Assembly: GCA_964592755.1 (NCBI GenBank)
Contig: CAZQFS010000099.1
Span: 1-11,414 of the forward strand
Reading direction: 5' to 3'
Origin: CAZQFS01 sp964592755
Lineage (GTDB): Bacteria > Hydrothermota > Tepidihabitantia > Tepidihabitantales > Tepidihabitantaceae
DNA: 11,414 bases
The position numbers and the translations under genes were made by a program. Of the stretch, positions 1 to 7,185 are shown in pieces (the stretch's first letter is position 1; each line of letters starts with the position of its first letter). The notes beneath the pieces were generated by a model. It had not been told where the DNA came from. It saw only the letters and a list, made by a program, of their open reading frames with translations, and searched no databases.

Positions 1-111
1 GACCCGAAATCCGCCGACGGGTTTCGGTCATGTCCCGCGCCCGGCGTGTACTTCGCGCGGCTGGAGGCGCGAGGCGTGCACATCGGCAGGAAGGTCGTGC
101 TGGCGAAGTAG
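1..111 (+). CDS. C-terminal end of a secreted-type protein with FlgD-like / sorting-like tail (partial)
   Basis: The reading frame is open from the first base to TAG at 109-111, giving 36 residues that end GVYFARLEARGVHIGRKVVLAK (interrupted here for length: GVYFARLEARG then VHIGRKVVLAK). The pattern Gly-Val-Tyr-Phe-x-Arg-Leu, a short turn, then Arg-Lys-Val-Val-Leu-x-Lys at the extreme C-terminus is typical of the FlgD-like / type A sorting-like domains that close many exported proteins in FCB-group and related candidate phyla. The same ending, in diverged form (AGSYYVVLL then KLALVK), closes the peptidase at the right end of this window. The function of the missing N-terminal part cannot be judged. 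The assignment rests on a short motif, so it is moderately confident only. Confidence 0.6.
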   Translation, partial: DPKSADGFRSCPAPGVYFARLEARGVHIGRKVVLAK

Positions 112-135
112 TCTGGCGGCCCGCAGTTGGTTGGC

Positions 136-153
136 GCAGGACAGGACTCCTGC
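136..153 (+). terminator. possible hairpin after the upstream gene
   Basis: GCAGGA (136-141) pairs perfectly with TCCTGC (148-153) around a 6-nt loop, 24 bp after the stop of the first gene. No T-run follows, so this is not a classical intrinsic terminator. It could be a weak stop structure or chance. Confidence 0.2.
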
Positions 154-289
154 AGCGCTGCGGACGGCGCTGAAGCCGGCAAGGCGCCTGCCGCAGCGGT
201 CGCCTGTTCTGCTGGCGCGCTTCTGCGAGTCAGGTGCTGCCGCCCGAACCACCACCCTCGTCCGGTAGCGTTGCGGTGCTCGGTCGCGC

Positions 290-319
290 TTGACTTGGCC
301 GCGGTTTTGGCTTAGCTAT
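290..319 (+). promoter_or_regulatory. weak candidate promoter for the liv cluster
   Basis: TTGACT at 290-295 is a good -35 box, but the segment 16-18 bp further on (around TTAGCTAT, 312-319) is a poor -10. The -35 starts 38 bp before the GTG of livH, close to the spacing seen at the two better leaderless-type promoters in this window. The gap 112-327 otherwise shows no RNA gene and no convincing ORF. Confidence 0.25.
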
Positions 320-327
320 CGGGCCTC

Positions 328-1212
328 GTGTCGTACTTTCTCCAGCAACTCATCAACGGACTGCAGCTCGGGTTCGTCTACGCGCTGATTGCCCTGGGCT
401 ACACGATGGTCTATGGCATCGTGCGGCTCATCAACTTCGCCCACGGCGACGTATTCATGGTCGGCGCCTACCTCGGTTTCTACGCCCTGGCAAGCTGGCA
501 TATGCCCCTGCCCCTGGCGCTCGCTGTCGCAATGGTCGGCTGCGCTGTCCTCGGCATTTTCATCGAGCGGGTGGCATACAAGCCGCTGCGCAATGCGCCG
601 CGCATATCCGCGCTCATCACTGCGATGGGCGTGTCCTTGTTCCTTGAGTACTTCACCAGTCTGAAGTTCATGTTCGGGCCGGACTACCGGGCCTACCCGC
701 GGCCGTTTGCGGTGCGAAGCTACGATATCGGAGGGGTTTCGGTGTCCAATATCCAGATTATCGTGTTCAGTGTCTCGATTCTCCTGATGGTGGCCCTGAC
801 GCTCTTCGTGAATCGGACCAAGACCGGCATGGCGATGCGGGCGGTGTCATACGACAAGGATACGGCCCGGCTGATGGGCATCAACGTGGACTGGGTCATC
901 TCCATCACCTTCGGCGTCGGCTCGGCCCTGGCCGGTGCCGGCGGCGTGCTCTACGGCATCGCCTATCCGCAGATTCACCCGTTCATGGGCGTGATGCCGG
1001 GGCTGAAGGCCTTTGTCGCCGCAGTGCTGGGCGGCATCGGCGTCATCCCCGGCGCGATGCTGGGCGCGGTAATCATGGGCACGGTCGAGACCTTCACGTC
1101 GGCTTATGTCTCGTCAACCCTGCGTGACGCGGTCGCGTTCGGTATTCTGATTGTCGTGCTCCTGGTGCGGCCGGCCGGGATACTGGGAAAGCCGACACGG
1201 GAGAAGGTGTAG
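328..1212 (+). CDS. livH: branched-chain amino-acid ABC transporter permease LivH
   Basis: This is one of two inner-membrane permease subunits of a high-affinity branched-chain amino-acid (HAAT family) importer. The 294-residue protein is close to the usual 290-310. It opens with the family's characteristic N-terminus (QLINGLQLGFVYALIALGYT), followed by the conserved INFAHGD motif. Near residues 230-245 it has the loop VLGGIGVIPGAMLGA, which matches the permease loop that contacts the ATPases. About eight hydrophobic segments are visible. GTG at 328 is taken as the start because an in-frame TAG lies at 313-315 and only CTG or GTG-type codons are available between. No Shine-Dalgarno is visible upstream, which may mean leaderless translation. 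It is first in a livHMGF cluster, and livM follows after 6 bp. No livK/livJ binding-protein gene lies directly upstream. Confidence 0.95.
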   Translation: MSYFLQQLINGLQLGFVYALIALGYTMVYGIVRLINFAHGDVFMVGAYLGFYALASWHMPLPLALAVAMVGCAVLGIFIERVAYKPLRNAPRISALITAMGVSLFLEYFTSLKFMFGPDYRAYPRPFAVRSYDIGGVSVSNIQIIVFSVSILLMVALTLFVNRTKTGMAMRAVSYDKDTARLMGINVDWVISITFGVGSALAGAGGVLYGIAYPQIHPFMGVMPGLKAFVAAVLGGIGVIPGAMLGAVIMGTVETFTSAYVSSTLRDAVAFGILIVVLLVRPAGILGKPTREKV

Positions 1213-1218
1213 CAGGGA

Positions 1219-2211
1219 ATGACCAGACCCCAGTCACCAATGACCAGGGCGCGGCTGGATGCGAGTCTCGTGGCGGTGCTGGTTGGGCTCGGTGGCTTCG
1301 CGGTTGTCCAGGCGCTTGCCCTGACCGGCGTGCTCAATCCCTACTGGCAGCAGATTCTCTGTCTGTCCGGCATCATGGCGGTCTCCGCTCTGGGTCTGAA
1401 CCTGATTTACGGATACACCGGCCAGTTCTCCCTCGGCCACGCGGCGTTCTACGGGCTGGGCGCCTATGCCTCAGCGCTCCTCACCCGGAGCCTCGGGGGC
1501 GGCGGGCCGTGGGCGCTGGCGCTCGGGCTTGCCGCCGGCGTGGTGCTGGCCGGAATAGTCGCGTTTCTCATCGGGCTGCCCATCCTGCGCCTCAAATCAG
1601 ACTATCTGGGAATTGCCACGCTGGGATTCGGGATTATCGTCAAGGTGCTGCTTGACAACTCTGATGCGGTGCTGCCGATGATGGGTGGTTCGCGCGGGAT
1701 GAGCGCTATCCCGAAACTGACCAACTGGGTCTGGGTGTTCTTCGCCACGCTCGGAGCCGTGGTGGTACTGCGCAATCTGGTCTTCTCCGGGGTGGGTCGG
1801 GCTCTGGTCTCGGTGCGTGAGGACGAGCTGGCCGCCGAGGCGGTCGGCATCAACACCACCAGATACAAGACGCTCGGGTTCGTCACTGGCTGCATGTACG
1901 CCGGACTGGCCGGGGGTCTCTACGCGCACCTGTACACGTTCCTGCATCCCTCCAATTTCGACTTCCTCAAGTCAATCGACGTCCTGCTGATTGTCGTCCT
2001 GGGCGGACTGGGCAGCATTTCGGGTACGCTGGTGGCCGCGCTGGCGTGGACCTTCCTGCTCGAAGGGCTGCGGGTGCTTCTCCCTGCCTCGGTCCAGGAC
2101 TGGCGCTGGGTCATTTACCCTCTGCTGCTCATCATCTTCATGCTGTTCCGACCCGGCGGTGTCTTCGGCGGGACCGAGTTCCGATTCCTGAAGCCGAAGG
2201 AGTACCGCTAG
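1219..2211 (+). CDS. livM: branched-chain amino-acid ABC transporter permease LivM
   Basis: This is the second permease of the HAAT importer, expected to pair with LivH in the inner membrane. At 330 residues it fits the common length class. The family motif GYTGQFSLGHAAFYGLGAY is seen near residues 67-85, and the coupling-loop motif VVLGGLGSISGTLVAAL near 258-274. A hydrophobic C-terminus (LLLIIFMLFRPGGVFGG) ends the core. ATG at 1219 sits 6 bp after the livH stop, with GAAGGTG about 10 nt upstream. An in-frame ATG at 1240 is the alternative start; the first seven codons look like a low-value extension, and the local sequence AATGACCAG is repeated at 1218-1226 and 1239-1247. The gene is followed by two adjacent TAG codons and then the livG ATG. 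Confidence 0.95.
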   Translation: MTRPQSPMTRARLDASLVAVLVGLGGFAVVQALALTGVLNPYWQQILCLSGIMAVSALGLNLIYGYTGQFSLGHAAFYGLGAYASALLTRSLGGGGPWALALGLAAGVVLAGIVAFLIGLPILRLKSDYLGIATLGFGIIVKVLLDNSDAVLPMMGGSRGMSAIPKLTNWVWVFFATLGAVVVLRNLVFSGVGRALVSVREDELAAEAVGINTTRYKTLGFVTGCMYAGLAGGLYAHLYTFLHPSNFDFLKSIDVLLIVVLGGLGSISGTLVAALAWTFLLEGLRVLLPASVQDWRWVIYPLLLIIFMLFRPGGVFGGTEFRFLKPKEYR

Positions 2212-2214
2212 TAG

Positions 2215-3006
2215 ATGGCCGCTGACCTGTCTCCGATGACCAACTGTGTGCTGGTGACGCAGGGGCTGACCAAGTCCTTCGGCGGGCTGGTGGCGGTGCG
2301 TGATTTCACCATGGTCGTGAACGAGCATGACCTGGTCGGTCTTATCGGCCCGAACGGCGCGGGCAAGACCACCGTCTTCAACCTCGTCACCGGAATGTAC
2401 GTACCGACCTCCGGCTCGATTCGCTTTCAAGATACCGAAATCGGCGGGGTCAAGCCGTATCTCATCTATCAACGCGGAATCGCGAGGACGTTTCAGAACA
2501 TCAGGCTGTTTCGGGAGCTGTCGGTTCTCGACAACGTGCGCGTGGCATACCATCACAAAGGTGAAGCCGGCCTCGTGGCATCGGTCTTGCGCAGTCGCCG
2601 GTTCCAGCGTGAAGAGCGGCGCGTGACCGACCGGGCCAGGGAGTTGCTCTCGATGCTCGGCCTTGAGGACAGGAGGAACGAGCTGGCGCGGAATCTGCCC
2701 TACGGTGAGCAGCGCCGGGTAGAAATCGCCCGGGCGCTCGTGGCCGAGCCGAAGCTGCTTCTGCTCGATGAGCCGGCCGCCGGCATGAACCCATTCGAGG
2801 TCGGCCAGCTCATGGAGCTGATTCACTTCATCCATGACCGGTTCAAGCTGACCGTGCTGCTGATTGAGCACCAGATGAAGGTCGTGATGGGTGTGTGCCG
2901 GCGGGTGTTCGTGATGGACTTCGGCGTGCTCATTGCCGAGGGCGCGCCCGAGGCAGTACAGGCCGACCCGAAGGTGATTGAGGCGTACCTGGGGAAGGCA
3001 GATTGA
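2215..3006 (+). CDS. livG: branched-chain amino-acid ABC transporter ATPase LivG
   Basis: This is one of two cytoplasmic ATPases that power the importer. The protein has 263 residues (family about 250-260). Visible motifs are Walker A GPNGAGKTT (45-53), a Q-loop region with ARTFQNIRLF, the LivG-type signature LPYGEQRRVEIARA beginning at 161, Walker B LLLLDEP with D185/E186, D-loop AGMNP, and the switch histidine in IEHQM (H219). The start at 2215 immediately follows the tandem stops of livM and has GAAGGAG 12 nt upstream, which is somewhat long. ATG at 2236 is the alternative and would remove the unconserved leader MAADLSP. All catalytic elements are intact. Confidence 0.95.
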   Translation: MAADLSPMTNCVLVTQGLTKSFGGLVAVRDFTMVVNEHDLVGLIGPNGAGKTTVFNLVTGMYVPTSGSIRFQDTEIGGVKPYLIYQRGIARTFQNIRLFRELSVLDNVRVAYHHKGEAGLVASVLRSRRFQREERRVTDRARELLSMLGLEDRRNELARNLPYGEQRRVEIARALVAEPKLLLLDEPAAGMNPFEVGQLMELIHFIHDRFKLTVLLIEHQMKVVMGVCRRVFVMDFGVLIAEGAPEAVQADPKVIEAYLGKAD

Positions 3007-3043
3007 TGCGGACGAAGTCAGTAGGCAGAATGCGGGGGCCGGC

Positions 3044-3748
3044 GTGCTGCTGAGGGCAAAGGACCTGGCGGTAGACTACGGTGCGATACGGGCGCTGCAC
3101 GGCGTCTCGTTTGAAGTGAACGACGGCGAGATTGTCACGCTCATCGGTGCCAACGGTGCGGGCAAGAGCACGACCCTGCGCACCGTATCCGGACTCGTCC
3201 GGCCCGCGGCCGGCGCGGTATTCCTGGCCGAGCACCGGATTGACGGTCTGGCCGGGCACGAGGTCGCGCAACTGGGCATCGCGCACGTACCTGAGGGCCG
3301 ACAGCCGTTCTCCCTGCTTTCGGTCCGGGAGAACCTGCTCCTGGGTGCGTTCACCCGGCGGAGGAGCGAAGTCGCTGCGGCAATGGAGCGGGTCTTCCAG
3401 TCATTCCCTCGGCTCCGGGAACGTCTGAATCAGACCGCGGGCACCCTTTCCGGCGGTGAGCAGCAGATGCTGGCCATGGGTCGGGGACTGATGGCGCGGC
3501 CCAGGCTGCTGATGCTCGACGAGCCGTCAATGGGGCTTTCGCCGATTCTCGTGCGCGAGATATTCGCCATCATCAGAGAGATAAACCGCCAGGGGACCGC
3601 GATTCTGCTGGTCGAGCAGAATGCGTTCATGGCCCTCCAGGTTGCCCACCGGGCATACGTGCTCGAGACCGGCAAGGTCGTGGCCGCGGGTCCGGCTGCC
3701 CGGTTACGCGAAGACCCGAAAGTCAAGACGGCGTATCTTGGTGAGTAG
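3044..3748 (+). CDS. livF: branched-chain amino-acid ABC transporter ATPase LivF
   Basis: This is the second ATPase of the HAAT importer. Walker A GANGAGKST is at 35-43, the signature LSGGEQQ at 135-141, and Walker B LLMLDEP with D159/E160. As usual in LivF, the switch position reads VEQN (Q192) rather than carrying a histidine. I chose GTG at 3044: it gives 234 residues beginning (M)LLRAKDLAVDYG, which aligns with the usual LivF N-terminus, and GGGGG lies 5 nt upstream. A longer frame open from TTG at 2978 would overlap livG and add 22 residues unlike the family. It lies 37 bp after livG, and the next gene follows after 51 bp. Confidence 0.93.
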   Translation: MLLRAKDLAVDYGAIRALHGVSFEVNDGEIVTLIGANGAGKSTTLRTVSGLVRPAAGAVFLAEHRIDGLAGHEVAQLGIAHVPEGRQPFSLLSVRENLLLGAFTRRRSEVAAAMERVFQSFPRLRERLNQTAGTLSGGEQQMLAMGRGLMARPRLLMLDEPSMGLSPILVREIFAIIREINRQGTAILLVEQNAFMALQVAHRAYVLETGKVVAAGPAARLREDPKVKTAYLGE

Positions 3749-3769
3749 GCCGAGCCCGCGGCCAGAGGC

Positions 3770-3785
3770 GACGGACGACGGACGA
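3770..3785 (+). repeat. short tandem heptamer between livF and the DUF2723 gene
   Basis: GACGGAC occurs twice head to tail (3770-3776, 3777-3783), followed by GA, in the 51-bp gap after livF. Just upstream, GGCCG (3748-3752) can pair with CGGCC (3759-3763) around 6 nt. Neither element makes a convincing terminator. Confidence 0.3.
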
Positions 3786-3799
3786 ACCGGGTTGTCCTG

Positions 3800-5572
3800 T
3801 TGAAGCGATTCGCGGTCTGGCTGGTTCCCCCCGCAGCGTTCGTCGTCTACCTGTACACTCTTTCGCCGACCGTCGGTCTGATTGATTCGGGTGAGCTGGC
3901 CGCAGGGTGTCATCTGCTCAACATCCTGCACCCGACCGGCTATCCGCTCTACACCGTCCTCGGCCGGCTGGCCTCGCTGGTGCCGCTCGGTCAGGTGGTC
4001 AACCGAGTTGCGGTCCTGAGTGCCGTGCTGGCCGCGGCAGGTGTGGGCCTGTTCCTTGCGCTGGCTCTGCGGCTCGGCATGTCGCGAACTGCGGCTGGCG
4101 CGAGCAGTGCGGTTCTCGCTTTCTCGTTCCCGGTCTGGGCTGTGGCGGTAGACGTCGAGGTCTACAGCCTGACCCTGGTGCTGGCCGCGCTGGTGTGGCT
4201 CGCAGCCGAGAGCACAACCGGGCGCAGTCAGCCGCCCTCGGGAAGACGCGCGAGCGACGCCGGGTTGCTGGTCTTCGGGTACGTCTGCGGTCTGACCCTC
4301 ACGAACCACATGTCCGGAGCGAGTGTCGTGCTTGGGGCAGGCCTTTGTGTTCTCCTGGCCACAAGGCGCGGGCTGCTGCGTTCCCTGCCGGCAGTGGCCG
4401 CGATGTTCCTGCTCGCAATCTCGCTCTATCTCTTTCTGGTCCTGCGGGCAAAGGCCGGGCCACCTTTTGCCTGGGGCAATCCGCAGACGCTCGAGCGGCT
4501 GCTCTGGCACGTCACCGGCAGGCAGTATCAGGTCTGGATGTTCTCTCTGCCGCTGACCGAGGTGGGGCGCAACGCGGTGCAGGGCCTCGTGCTCCTGGCG
4601 CGGAGTTTCGGCTGGGTGCTGGTTCCGGTGGTCGCATACGGCGGGGTGCGGTTGTACCGCCAGCGGCCGGGCCTTGCGGTCGGACTGCTGGTGACGGCGC
4701 TGGCTGCGTTTGCCTACGCGGTCAACTACAGCATTCCCGACATCGAGTCATATTACCTTCCCTGCGTGCTGGCATTCTCGGTCTTCGGCGCGGCCGGGCT
4801 TGACGGCCTGGCCCGGCGCGTCGGCCGCTGGCAGCACCTGTTCTGGCTGGCCGGGGTGCTGGCCGCAGCGCTGAACTACTCAAGCGCCAGCCGACGCCAC
4901 GACTACGTCGCCCACGACCATGCGGTAAACACCCTGTTGTCGGCCGAGCCGAATGCGACCATCATTACCGACTGGTGGGACGTCTACTCGCCGGTCTTCT
5001 ACCTGCGCCGAATCGCCGGCGTGCGGTCCGATGTGTGCATCATTGATAAGGAACTCGTGCGGCGTTCCTGGTATCTCGAATACCTGGGCCGGGCCTATCC
5101 GTGGCTCGTCGCGGCGTCCCGCCCCGAGCTCGAGCGGTACCGAGCCTATCTTGACCAGTTCGAGCACGGCCGGCTGCGTGACCCGGCCGGGATTCAACAC
5201 AGCTTCATCGCCCTGCTTGAGAGCTTCGTCATCCGTCACCCCGCCCGCCCTGCGTACACGACCTTTGATGCCGACGCGGGTCTTGACGCGCGACAGATGC
5301 TTCCCAACATGCGACGGGTGCCGGTCGGGCTGCTCTTCCAACTCCGAAGCGACTCGGTAGTGCCCGGGTTCGACTACTCTCAGATGACCGTCCGCGTCCC
5401 GCCGCGTGTGCCCGATGCACGCACACGGGCGGTCCTGGAGCGATATCGGTTCTTCGTCATCCGGCGGGCGCGGATGCTGCTCGACCTGGGCCGGACCGCT
5501 GAAGTCGAGCGCATGGCAGCATGGTACCGTGCCACGCCGGTGAGCCGGCTGGCACCGCTCGACGCGCGATGA
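3800..5572 (+). CDS. DUF2723 / GT117-like polytopic membrane protein, probable glycosyltransferase
   Basis: The 590-residue protein begins with a membrane segment and the DUF2723 hallmark: LSPTVGLIDSGEL with D29/E32, then HPTGYPLY at 44-51. About ten hydrophobic segments fill roughly residues 1-370. A soluble C-terminal part follows, with TIITDWWDVYSP and IIDKELVRRSWYLEYL, also typical of the family. DUF2723 proteins are classed as glycosyltransferase family 117, and the animal relative TMEM260 is a protein O-mannosyltransferase. The natural bacterial substrate is generally unknown, so transfer of a lipid-linked sugar onto an exported protein or glycan is inference. TTG at 3800 is the best start because it leads directly into the first membrane segment and no ATG is near. 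A strong Shine-Dalgarno is lacking. It lies 51 bp after livF, and its stop overlaps the next start. Confidence 0.85.
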   Translation: MKRFAVWLVPPAAFVVYLYTLSPTVGLIDSGELAAGCHLLNILHPTGYPLYTVLGRLASLVPLGQVVNRVAVLSAVLAAAGVGLFLALALRLGMSRTAAGASSAVLAFSFPVWAVAVDVEVYSLTLVLAALVWLAAESTTGRSQPPSGRRASDAGLLVFGYVCGLTLTNHMSGASVVLGAGLCVLLATRRGLLRSLPAVAAMFLLAISLYLFLVLRAKAGPPFAWGNPQTLERLLWHVTGRQYQVWMFSLPLTEVGRNAVQGLVLLARSFGWVLVPVVAYGGVRLYRQRPGLAVGLLVTALAAFAYAVNYSIPDIESYYLPCVLAFSVFGAAGLDGLARRVGRWQHLFWLAGVLAAALNYSSASRRHDYVAHDHAVNTLLSAEPNATIITDWWDVYSPVFYLRRIAGVRSDVCIIDKELVRRSWYLEYLGRAYPWLVAASRPELERYRAYLDQFEHGRLRDPAGIQHSFIALLESFVIRHPARPAYTTFDADAGLDARQMLPNMRRVPVGLLFQLRSDSVVPGFDYSQMTVRVPPRVPDARTRAVLERYRFFVIRRARMLLDLGRTAEVERMAAWYRATPVSRLAPLDAR

Positions 5573-6678
5573 ACCAGTCGGAGTCCTCGCTGCACGGCCC
5601 CCATCTCATCCAATTGCTGACCAATGCGGGTCTGATGGCGACGATCGTCTACGTTCCCCTGCTGGCGCGGAGTCTGGGCGGGAACAGCTCCCAGATCGGA
5701 TTGCTCGTCGCCGCCTATCAGGCTGCCGTGCTTGTGTCGAGTGTCGTATTCGGCCGGTGGGCCGACTACGGTGACCGGAAGGGTTTTGTGGTCTGGGGCA
5801 TCGCAGTTTCAGTGCTGGCACTGGCGGCCCACGTGTTTGCCCGGAATCTGGGCGGCCTGTTGCTGGCACGGGTCTTTGCCGGCATCTGCGTGGGCAGTTT
5901 TCCCGCGGCCCTGATGGCCTACACCTCGGACCGCACCAACCTGCTCGGTCGGTTTGTCGGATTCGGGGCCCTCGGCTGGGGCATCGGTGCGTTCACCCTG
6001 GGCATGATACCCCCGAGCCTGGTCTTTCCCGTCGCAGCCGGCGTCATGCTCCTGACCGCGTTCGTGGCCATGGTCACGCTGAAGACACAGCACGTGCGTC
6101 TTGCCCAGCCTTTCGTGGACGCGCGCGTGCTCCGGCGCAACTGGCGTCTGTACCTTTCATTCTTCCTGCGCCATGCGGGTGCTTTCTCCATCTGGACCAT
6201 CTTTCCGGTGTACCTGTCCGACCTGGGCGCAAGCCGGCTGCTGGTCGGGGTCGTGTTCGCCATCAACCCGTTCGGCCAGTTCGTCTTTCTCAACCTGCTG
6301 GAACGTGCCCGTGAACGGCCAATGGTCATCTGGGGATTCGTCCTCTCGGCGCTCGTGTTTGCCGCCTTTGGCCTGGCACGTACCTGGCAGCAGGTAGTCC
6401 CGATCCAGGTCCTGCTTGCCCTGTCCTGGTCGTGTCTTTACCTCGGCTCGCTCAAGGAGCTGATGCGGCTCAACCCGGAGAAGTCTACGGCCGCGGGGAT
6501 GTTCCAGTCTGCGGCGAGTCTTGCCGCGGTGGTCGGTGCGCTGCTGGAGGCGGTCACCGGTGCGTTCGGATACCGGACCGTGATGTTCGTTGCGGCCGGC
6601 ATGGCAGTCGCCGGTGGGTTGCTATATACGGCACAGCCGGGCAGTACACGCGGGGCGGCGGCAGAGATGGGTGCCTAG
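5569..6678 (+). CDS. MFS transporter
   Basis: This is a 369-residue major facilitator superfamily protein, with twelve hydrophobic segments expected and most visible. The diagnostic loop 2-3 motif is GRWADYGDRKG at 62-72. The substrate cannot be read from the sequence; the family includes sugar and drug efflux members. ATG at 5569 forms an ATGA overlap with the stop of the DUF2723 gene, pointing to translational coupling. A longer in-frame start at 5521 would add 16 residues that are not membrane-like and lie inside the upstream gene. The gene ends at TAG 6676-6678, which shares the palindrome CTAG with the stop of the convergent EamA gene. Coupling to a glycosyltransferase-like gene makes a role in export or flipping of a glycan-related compound conceivable, but this is speculative. 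Confidence 0.88.
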   Translation: MNQSESSLHGPHLIQLLTNAGLMATIVYVPLLARSLGGNSSQIGLLVAAYQAAVLVSSVVFGRWADYGDRKGFVVWGIAVSVLALAAHVFARNLGGLLLARVFAGICVGSFPAALMAYTSDRTNLLGRFVGFGALGWGIGAFTLGMIPPSLVFPVAAGVMLLTAFVAMVTLKTQHVRLAQPFVDARVLRRNWRLYLSFFLRHAGAFSIWTIFPVYLSDLGASRLLVGVVFAINPFGQFVFLNLLERARERPMVIWGFVLSALVFAAFGLARTWQQVVPIQVLLALSWSCLYLGSLKELMRLNPEKSTAAGMFQSAASLAAVVGALLEAVTGAFGYRTVMFVAAGMAVAGGLLYTAQPGSTRGAAAEMGA

Positions 6679-7076
6679 CGCGAAAGCAGGAACACGGCCA
6701 GGCCGGCACAGAACAGACCGAGCAGGTGGTTCAGGGTTACCGGCTCCCGGAGCAGGAGATAGCCGAGCACGGCCGGGATGATGATGTACATGCCGGAGAG
6801 CGGCACGACGACCGATGCCGGTCCCCGCTTCATCGCCAGGTAGAAACAGAAGGTAGCCATTCCCGCCAGCAGGCCGGAGACGATGACCAGCGGACTGGGG
6901 CGGGCGAGACGTCCGGTGCTGCCAGCCAGGGCAAGAAGCAGGATGGGGCCCAGGCTGGCGACCGTGGCCCACAGGGCAACCGCCTCCGGGCCTGAGCTGC
7001 GCAGCACGAGCTTGGTCAGGAATCCCCACGCGCCCCAGCAGATAAGGGCAGCGAGCGACAGCAATCGGTAATCCAC
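6675..7076 (-). CDS. half-size EamA/DMT-family membrane protein
   Basis: The 133-residue protein has five hydrophobic segments: near 6-26 (ALICWGAWGFLTKL), 34-55, 63-84, 88-110 and 116-132. The pattern CWGAWGFLTKLVLR at the start and PLSGMYIIIPAVLGYLLLREP before the last helix is typical of the EamA domain in the drug/metabolite transporter superfamily. Classical members have two such domains (about 300 residues); this one has a single domain and would need to dimerise to transport. The substrate is unknown. The start is GTG at 7074-7076: an in-frame stop lies only 10 bp upstream (7086-7088). There is no Shine-Dalgarno, but a TTGACA/TAACAT promoter ends 6 nt before it, so leaderless translation is likely. 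Confidence 0.85.
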   Translation of the reverse strand: MDYRLLSLAALICWGAWGFLTKLVLRSSGPEAVALWATVASLGPILLLALAGSTGRLARPSPLVIVSGLLAGMATFCFYLAMKRGPASVVVPLSGMYIIIPAVLGYLLLREPVTLNHLLGLFCAGLAVFLLSR

Positions 7077-7082
7077 GGCGAG

Positions 7083-7110
7083 ATGTTATGCCCGGCTGGT
7101 GCTATGTCAA
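7083..7110 (-). promoter_or_regulatory. promoter of the EamA gene, leaderless layout
   Basis: On the minus strand, a perfect -35 TTGACA (7105-7110) is followed by a 16-bp spacer and -10 TAACAT (7083-7088, 4 of 6 matches). The GTG start codon begins 6 nt further on, where the +1 base is expected. Confidence 0.55.
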
Positions 7111-7148
7111 CCCGAGCTCCCGGCGAGCAGACTAAGGCAGGGGGTGGT

Positions 7149-7179
7149 AGGATGCGGAAAGGAGGAAGCGTTGCATCCT
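7149..7179 (-). other. RNA hairpin with anti-Shine-Dalgarno-like loop (candidate small RNA or 5' leader)
   Basis: The 7-bp arms AGGATGC and GCATCCT enclose a 17-nt loop. Read on the minus strand, the loop contains CUUCCUCCUUUCC, which includes CCUCCUUUC, the same as the 3' tail of 16S rRNA. The predicted +1 of the TATAAT promoter just upstream falls at 7178-7180, exactly at the hairpin base. The same strand also has a 14-codon frame, ATG 7174-7176 to TAG 7132-7134 (MQRFLLSASYHPLP), whose start lies in the stem. No terminator is evident before the EamA gene, so this may be the leader of that gene rather than a separate RNA. Hairpins of this length are common by chance; the alignment with the promoter is what raises interest. 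Confidence 0.3.
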
Positions 7180-7185
7180 GAGATA

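Noticed and set aside
127..315. 62-codon frame upstream of livH
   Set aside because: Ala/Arg/Cys-rich with no ribosome-binding site or recognisable pattern; it ends 12 bp before livH. A leader peptide cannot be excluded, but nothing supports it.
1972..2871. 299-codon minus-strand frame across livM and livG
   Set aside because: Antisense to two clear ABC transporter genes; low-complexity composition rich in Gln, His and Arg and no recognisable domain.
2978..3043. Upstream TTG start for livF
   Set aside because: It would add 22 residues unlike the family and overlap livG; GTG 3044 gives the usual length and N-terminus.
3704..4510. 268-codon minus-strand frame opposite the DUF2723 gene
   Set aside because: Composition dominated by Gln/Arg/Glu/Gly, no membrane or domain pattern, and fully explained by the codon bias of the opposite gene.
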